DNA of 10,822 nucleotides from Candidatus Aminicenantota bacterium. GTDB taxonomy: Bacteria > Acidobacteriota > Aminicenantia > Aminicenantales > UBA8522. Where the stretch lies: the NCBI GenBank assembly GCA_003524335.1, contig DQHV01000044.1, positions 1 through 10,822 on the forward strand, in the 5' to 3' direction. The position numbers were made by a program, and so were the translations under genes. The notes under the pieces were generated by a model, which was not told the DNA's origin, made no database searches, and was given only the letters and a program-made list of their open reading frames with translations. Shown here one piece after another: positions 6,728 to 10,822 of the stretch. Numbering within the stretch: the first letter of the stretch is position 1; each line of letters opens with the position of its first letter.

Positions 6728-8963
6728 CCTTTTCTCCGCCCTCCGGGTTCTCATCGGTCTTGGCCGTCTCCTTGAACCCGCATTTCTCATTCCGGCAATA
6801 GACCGTGGTCCCGCTCTTCCGGACCTTACGGAGCAGCACCGGCTGCCCGCACTGCGGGCAGGGACGATTCAGGGGCTCGTCCCAAGTGGCAAACCGGCAC
6901 TTCGGGAAATGGCTGCAGCCGTAGAACACCTTTCCCCGCTTGGTCTTGCGCTCCAGGATCATCCCGCCGCAGCCGAGCGGGCAGGCGATCCCGGTCTCCT
7001 TTTTCTCCGCTTTCGCTTTCTTGATGTACGTGCACTGGGGATAGGTGGAGCAGGCGATGAAAAACCCATACCGGCCCCTTTTCTGGACGAGCTGGGCGCC
7101 GCAGGTGGGGCAGAGTTCGTCGAGGTTTTTGGTCTCGGTTTTCCTCAAGCTCTCCTTGAACGTGCAGGCGGGGAAACCCGAACAGGCCTTGAACCGGCCG
7201 AACCGGCCGTCCCGGATAACCAGAGGTTTACCGCAGCGCGGGCATATCTCCTCGATCGGGATTCCCTTGCCCTTGACGCTCTCGCTTTCGCCCGCCTTGG
7301 TCAGGTCGGCATTGAGAAGGGTATAATATTGACGCATGTATTCGAGCCAATCCTTCTCGCCCTCACCGATTCTGTCGAGCTCCTCCTCCATACGGGCCGT
7401 GAACTTGACTTCCATCAGGTCGGCAAAATGGGCCACTAGGAAATCGGTGACAAACATCCCCAGGTCGGTGGGGATGAACTTGCCCTTGTCCTTGATCACA
7501 TAGGTGCGGTCCTGGAGGGTGGAGATGATGGGCGCGTAGGTGCTGGGCCGGCCGATACCCTTGGCCTCGAGCTCTTTGACCAGGCTTCCCTCGGTGTAGC
7601 GGGGCGGCGGCTGGGTGAAGTTCTGCTTGGACTCGATGCCCAGGACACGGAGCGTCTCTCCCTTCTGGGCCTTGGGCAAGGTCTCTGTATCTTTGTTAAG
7701 GCCCGGGTAGAGGGCATAGTAGCCATCGAATCGGACGACCTCGCCTTTGGCCCTGAACTGGCATCTTCCGGCCTGGATGGTGAATTCCGTCTCCTCGACG
7801 ACGGCCGGACTCATCTGGGAGGCGATGAAACGGTTCCAGATCAGGGTATAGAGGTCATATTCGTCCTTCTTCAGATAGGCTTTGACCGCCAGGGGCGGCA
7901 GGTCCGGCGAGGTCGGCCGGACGGCCTCGTGGGCGTCCTGGGCTTTCCGCCTGTTCTTGAACACATGGGCGTGGGCGGGCACATAGTCCTTGGAGTAGGC
8001 GGTTTCGATGTATTTTCTCGACCAGGCGAGGGCGCCCTCGGAGATGCGGACGGAATCTGTACGCATGTAGGTGATCAGGCCGACCAGCCCGCGCTCGCCA
8101 ATCGGCAGTCCTTCATAGAGCTTCTGGGCGACGGCCATGGTTTTCTTGACGGGGAACTGGAGCAGGCGGAATCCGTCCTGCTGGAGAGTGCTCGTGATAT
8201 AGGGCGGACCAGGGTGACGCTTCTTTTCCTGAACTCTAACTTCCTCGAGGAGGAATGGCACCTGCTTGAGCTCCTCGACAACCGTCTGGGCTGTTTTGCC
8301 TTCGCCGATCTTGGCCTTTTTCCCTTCCATCTTGATAAGGTTGGCCTTGAAGGGCGGCGGCTCGGAGGCCTCGAGCTGGGCCGCGATGGACCAGTATTCT
8401 TCGGCGACGAAGCTGCGGATCTCTTTTTCCCGCTCGCAGATCAGGCGCAGGGCGATGGATTGAACCCGGCCGGCGCTCAGCCCCTTGCCGATCTTCCTCC
8501 AGAGCAGCGGGCTTATGAGATAGCCGACGAGGCGGTCGAGGATGCGGCGCGTCTGCTGGGCCCTGATCTTGTATTGGTCGATCGCCCCCTGGTGTTCGAA
8601 CGCCTCTTCTACGGCCTTCTTGGTGATCTCGTTAAGAAGGACGCGCCGGATGTTCGGGTTGCTGTCCTCGAGGAGTGCGCTCAGATGCCAGCAGATCGCT
8701 TCCCCCTCGCGGTCGGGGTCGGCGGCCAGGATGACGGCGGCCGCCTCTTTGGCCGCCTTCTGGAGCTCGGCGACAATCTTCTTGCGGTCGGGGATGATGA
8801 CATAATGGGGTGCGAAATCCTGTTTGACATCAACCCCCAGGCTGCTCTTAGGCAGGTCCCGCACATGTCCCATCGACGCCTTGACGAGATAATCCGGTCC
8901 CAGGTAGCGGTTGATGGTCTGCGCCTTGGCCGGCGATTCGACGATGACGAGTGATTTCTGCAT
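6711..8963 (-). CDS. topA: DNA topoisomerase I (type IA)
   Basis: Relaxes negative supercoils by single-strand passage through a 5'-phosphotyrosine link. The 750-residue protein opens with the TOPRIM domain (LVIVESPAKA, E9) and its acidic metal triad D82, D84, E86 (ADPDREGE). The catalytic tyrosine is Y299 in GLITYMRTDS, followed by QDAHEAVRPT at 342-351 and the GIGRPSTYAPII core at 469-480. Four C-terminal zinc ribbons follow: C574/577/594/600, C618/621/638/644, C661/665/683/689 and C702/705/723/728. The third has CPLGC spacing instead of CPxC, and the fourth has only four residues between its last two cysteines instead of five. The ATG follows the dprA TAG directly, with GAGGAG about 9 nt upstream inside dprA, so the two genes are probably translationally coupled. 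The end overlaps xerC. Length and domain order are normal for bacterial TopA. Confidence 0.97.
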   Translation of the reverse strand: MQKSLVIVESPAKAQTINRYLGPDYLVKASMGHVRDLPKSSLGVDVKQDFAPHYVIIPDRKKIVAELQKAAKEAAAVILAADPDREGEAICWHLSALLEDSNPNIRRVLLNEITKKAVEEAFEHQGAIDQYKIRAQQTRRILDRLVGYLISPLLWRKIGKGLSAGRVQSIALRLICEREKEIRSFVAEEYWSIAAQLEASEPPPFKANLIKMEGKKAKIGEGKTAQTVVEELKQVPFLLEEVRVQEKKRHPGPPYITSTLQQDGFRLLQFPVKKTMAVAQKLYEGLPIGERGLVGLITYMRTDSVRISEGALAWSRKYIETAYSKDYVPAHAHVFKNRRKAQDAHEAVRPTSPDLPPLAVKAYLKKDEYDLYTLIWNRFIASQMSPAVVEETEFTIQAGRCQFRAKGEVVRFDGYYALYPGLNKDTETLPKAQKGETLRVLGIESKQNFTQPPPRYTEGSLVKELEAKGIGRPSTYAPIISTLQDRTYVIKDKGKFIPTDLGMFVTDFLVAHFADLMEVKFTARMEEELDRIGEGEKDWLEYMRQYYTLLNADLTKAGESESVKGKGIPIEEICPRCGKPLVIRDGRFGRFKACSGFPACTFKESLRKTETKNLDELCPTCGAQLVQKRGRYGFFIACSTYPQCTYIKKAKAEKKETGIACPLGCGGMILERKTKRGKVFYGCSHFPKCRFATWDEPLNRPCPQCGQPVLLRKVRKSGTTVYCRNEKCGFKETAKTDENPEGGEKGDARA

Positions 8964-10067
8964 CTACAAACTCCTCAGAAAGTACTTCCCCGGCGCCTGG
9001 CGGACCAGGCCCTTGAGCTCCAGGTTGAGCAGGAGACCGAGCATCTCGGAAACGGAAGCGTCGGCCGCCTCGACGAGTTCGTCGATATGGATCGGCGTCT
9101 CGACACTGAGGCGGTCGAAGACCCTTTTCTCTTCCGGACTCATCGCGGGCATCTTTTTCTTTTCCTCTGTCCGGCGAGAGAGCAGCCTCTCCCGCAGGGG
9201 CGACGGCAATTCTTCTACCACATCTTCCCATGTTTCGACAAGCTTGGCCCCCGATTTGATAAGCCAGTTAGTCCCCCGGCTAAGGTCGGAAGTCAGGCTT
9301 CCCGGGACGGCCATGACATCCCGGTTCTGCTCCAGGGACAGCCGGGCGGTGATGAGCGAGCCGCTCTGGCGGGTGGCCTCGACGACAACAGTGGCCAGGG
9401 AGAGACCGCTGATCACTCTGTTCCGGAGCGGGAAGTGGAACGGAAACGGTGGCATCTCGGGTGGAAACTCGGTGATGATAGCGCCGTTCTCGGCGATCTT
9501 CCGGAAAAGGCCCCTGTTTTCCGGCGGGTAAATGTCGTCCAGGCCGGACCCTAAGACGGCTATGGTCTTCCCGGAGCCGAGCGCACCCCAGTGGGCGATG
9601 GAATCGATCCCCCGGGCCAAGCCGCTGACTATAACCAGCCCGGAGGCGGCCAGGTCATTGGCCAGCTTTTCCGCTGCGGCCCTCCCATACGGAGTCGGCC
9701 TGCGGGCGCCGACGACCGCGACCGAGGGCTCCTCCAGGACTTCCGGCCGCCCCGCGCCGTAGATGACGAACGGGGGGTCGAAGATCTCCCTTAAGTTGGA
9801 TGGATAGTCCGGATCTTCGATTGTCAGCAGGAAATAGCCTTTCTTATCCAGCCAGGAAATGGTCCGCGAAGCGCGTTCAATGAGCCCGGCGGAAGTCAGG
9901 GCGGCCGCCTTCTCCTCTTCCACACCCAAGGCCATGAGCTCTTTCGAGGACGCCCGGAAAATCGTCTCCAGTTCGGGGAAATGAGCGACGACTTTCTGGG
10001 CAGCCCTGAGACTGTCGGACAGGACCAGGTTCAAGGCCACCCAAAGAGTTCTTCTATCTTCTTCCAT
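8964..10067 (-). CDS. dprA: DNA-processing protein DprA (Smf)
   Basis: Binds incoming or processed single-stranded DNA and loads RecA, chiefly known from natural transformation. Numbered from ATG 10067 (367 aa), an N-terminal SAM/HhH-like region (about 1-75) leads to the Rossmann-like DprA core: VGARRPTPYG 119-128, SGLARGIDSIAH 148-159, FHFPLRNRVISGLS 210-223, EATRQSGSLITA 230-241, and RGTNWLIKSGAKLV around 264-277. A winged-helix domain (about 309-365) closes it, as in full-length DprA. ATG 10067 is picked because homologues begin close to MEEDRRTLWVALNL; no good ribosome site precedes it. In-frame GTG at 10109 (directly behind AAAGGA) and TTG at 10130 are alternatives. It is the first gene of the dprA-topA-xerC run, and its stop abuts topA. 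Its presence does not by itself prove competence, since dprA is found in many non-competent bacteria. Confidence 0.95.
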   Translation of the reverse strand: MEEDRRTLWVALNLVLSDSLRAAQKVVAHFPELETIFRASSKELMALGVEEEKAAALTSAGLIERASRTISWLDKKGYFLLTIEDPDYPSNLREIFDPPFVIYGAGRPEVLEEPSVAVVGARRPTPYGRAAAEKLANDLAASGLVIVSGLARGIDSIAHWGALGSGKTIAVLGSGLDDIYPPENRGLFRKIAENGAIITEFPPEMPPFPFHFPLRNRVISGLSLATVVVEATRQSGSLITARLSLEQNRDVMAVPGSLTSDLSRGTNWLIKSGAKLVETWEDVVEELPSPLRERLLSRRTEEKKKMPAMSPEEKRVFDRLSVETPIHIDELVEAADASVSEMLGLLLNLELKGLVRQAPGKYFLRSL

Positions 10068-10133
10068 CGATTGGCTTGGCGATCCCAGGAAGTTCGTCCC
10101 GGAGGTCACTCCTTTACCCTGGACGATCAAGCC

Positions 10134-10153
10134 GGAATGCTTTTTCTCATTCC
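10134..10153. repeat. 6-bp hairpin in the dprA leader
   Basis: GGAATG (10134-10139) and CATTCC (10148-10153) form a perfect 6-bp stem with an 8-nt loop. On the dprA transcript it would lie between the promoter candidate and the start codon. It is too AT-rich and lacks a T-tract for a terminator, and the two very short open frames around it (5 and 7 codons) look incidental. Confidence 0.25.
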
Positions 10154-10204
10154 TTCCCGATCATGTCCTTGCAGCACGCGGCGGGTTCCCCAGTTTGGCC
10201 CATG

Positions 10205-10242
10205 GAGTTGACATAGATAGAAGACCTCCTCCAGGTCAACTC
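10205..10242 (-). promoter_or_regulatory. Candidate dprA-operon promoter/operator palindrome
   Basis: A perfect 8-bp inverted repeat, GAGTTGAC (10205-10212) and GTCAACTC (10235-10242), has a 22-nt spacer. On the minus strand TTGACC (10239-10234) makes a -35 box, with TATGTC (10215-10210) 18 nt further as a weak -10. The arms thus cover both promoter elements, which would suit a repressor. The leader to ATG 10067 would be about 135 nt. The -10 is poor, so the site is tentative. Confidence 0.35.
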
Positions 10243-10250
10243 ACCCTATT

Positions 10251-10276
10251 TCGAAAAGATGCTGACTCGGCTCAGC
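10251..10276 (-). terminator. Weak intrinsic terminator of the stress-protein gene
   Basis: On the minus strand GCTGA and TCAGC (10276-10272 and 10265-10261) form a 5-bp stem with a 6-nt loop, followed by ATCTTTT. The stem includes the TGA stop of the universal stress protein gene. The stem is short and the T-run brief, so termination may be partial, and some transcripts could continue into dprA. Confidence 0.35.
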
Positions 10277-10822
10277 GGCAATAGTGCGGCGGGAGGGCGA
10301 AAACGGGAAAGTCGGTGTGGGAAATGACCTTTTCCGTCGTGCTCCCCAGGAAGAAGCGGCCCAGGCCGCGGGCGCAGGTGGCCATGACGATGAGGTCGAA
10401 GCGATGCTCGCGGGAATATTCGTCAATCCCTGCGGCCGCGGTGACCGCCCGGGTCACGTCCTTGGAAACCGCGATTCCCTTTTTGCCCTGATGGACCCGT
10501 TTCTGGAACTTGGCCAGGGCGGATTGGAACATGTGGTCCACCATCCTGAACTCATGCCCGTAGAGCTCGAGGACATAGAGAAAAGTCAGGGAAGCCCCGA
10601 ACCCCTTGGCCAGCTCCCAGGCGAATTCCCGTTCGGCGTCCTCTTCTTTGGTGAAATCCGTCGGGACGAGGATCTTCTTAATCCCCGCAGGCGGCTTCCC
10701 TTTCTTCGTCATCAGCACCGGAACCGGCGAGTGCCGGAGGACATGATTGGCCACGCTGCCGATGAGGACTCGTTCGAGCATCGACTGCCCCTTCTTCCCC
10801 ATGACGATCAGGTCGGCCTTCT
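10272..10822 (-). CDS. Tandem universal stress protein, 5' end cut by window edge
   Basis: The frame stays open past 10822 (KADLIV precedes the first in-window Met), so the start lies outside. Two Usp domains are present. The first is seen only at its C-terminal end and carries an intact ATP-binding G-2x-G-9x-G(S/T) motif: glycines 2, 5 and 15 and Ser16, counting from the Met at 10802. The second starts at IKKILVPTDF (41-50, Asp49 conserved) and is complete to the stop. There the corresponding motif reads ATCARGLGRFFLGS (141-154): both glycines of the first half are alanine and the spacing is one residue short, so this domain may not bind ATP. Cytoplasmic; members of the family support survival under starvation and other stress. 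Its TGA stop lies 205 bp from the dprA ATG, with a weak hairpin at the stop. Confidence 0.93.
   Translation of the reverse strand, partial: KADLIVMGKKGQSMLERVLIGSVANHVLRHSPVPVLMTKKGKPPAGIKKILVPTDFTKEEDAEREFAWELAKGFGASLTFLYVLELYGHEFRMVDHMFQSALAKFQKRVHQGKKGIAVSKDVTRAVTAAAGIDEYSREHRFDLIVMATCARGLGRFFLGSTTEKVISHTDFPVFALPPHYCR

Noticed and set aside
7929-8954. 341-codon plus-strand open frame opposite topA
   Set aside because: Antisense shadow of topA; the minus strand encodes the TOPRIM and catalytic motifs across the same bases.
10127-10170. Attenuator peptide ahead of dprA (two overlapping frames of 5 and 7 codons)
   Set aside because: Spacing of ribosome sites to the ATGs is too short, the codons are not biased to one amino acid, and there is no terminator hairpin to control.
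10208-10213. Perfect TTGACA -35 box on the plus strand
   Set aside because: No -10-like hexamer lies 16-18 nt downstream and no plus-strand gene follows; it is one arm of the palindrome.

Overview
The window looks like an ordinary chromosomal segment of an uncultured, fairly GC-rich bacterium. The kinase at 2854-5730 (N-terminal zinc ribbon, PknB-type kinase, membrane helix, TolB-like region, TPRs) has a gene style I associate with Acidobacteriota and Candidatus Aminicenantes. That placement rests on recalled family resemblance, not on a search. The dprA-topA-xerC order is a widespread bacterial housekeeping cluster and does not narrow the taxonomy.

Layout. Plus strand: a small class I SAM-dependent methyltransferase (78-677), then a lipoprotein of the N-acyl-D-amino-acid deacylase family (778-2499). 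A 354-bp non-coding stretch (2500-2853) follows and is the most structured part of the window. It holds a 36-bp exact copy of the 3' end of xerC (2540-2575), a 146-bp imperfect palindrome with 24-nt terminal inverted repeats (2582-2727), and a good sigma-70-like promoter embedded in an 8-bp inverted repeat (2798-2834). That promoter drives a 958-residue membrane Ser/Thr kinase with TPRs (2854-5730). On the minus strand, facing the kinase, lies a tight run transcribed dprA (10067-8964), topA (8963-6711), xerC (6727-5843). dprA and topA abut, and topA and xerC overlap by 17 nt. Upstream of dprA is the 3' part of a tandem-domain universal stress protein (10822-10272, cut by the window edge).

How the genes work together. 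dprA, topA and xerC handle DNA: loading RecA on incoming single strands, relaxing negative supercoils, and resolving chromosome dimers. Their stop/start junctions indicate one translationally coupled operon. The kinase senses or transmits an unknown signal at the inner membrane. The lipoprotein deacylase probably processes N-acylated D-amino acids in the cell envelope. No functional link between the plus-strand genes and the dprA operon is visible.

Most unusual point. The kinase gene with its promoter and the palindromic element is bracketed by two identical 36-bp direct repeats (2540-2575 and 5843-5878). The repeat is exactly the last 11 codons plus stop of xerC. Removing one repeat and the DNA between (3,303 bp) would leave the deacylase and xerC convergent with 40 bp between their stop codons. 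This fits insertion of a kinase module at the 3' end of xerC with regeneration of the gene end. A small duplication or an assembly join at the repeat are the main alternatives.
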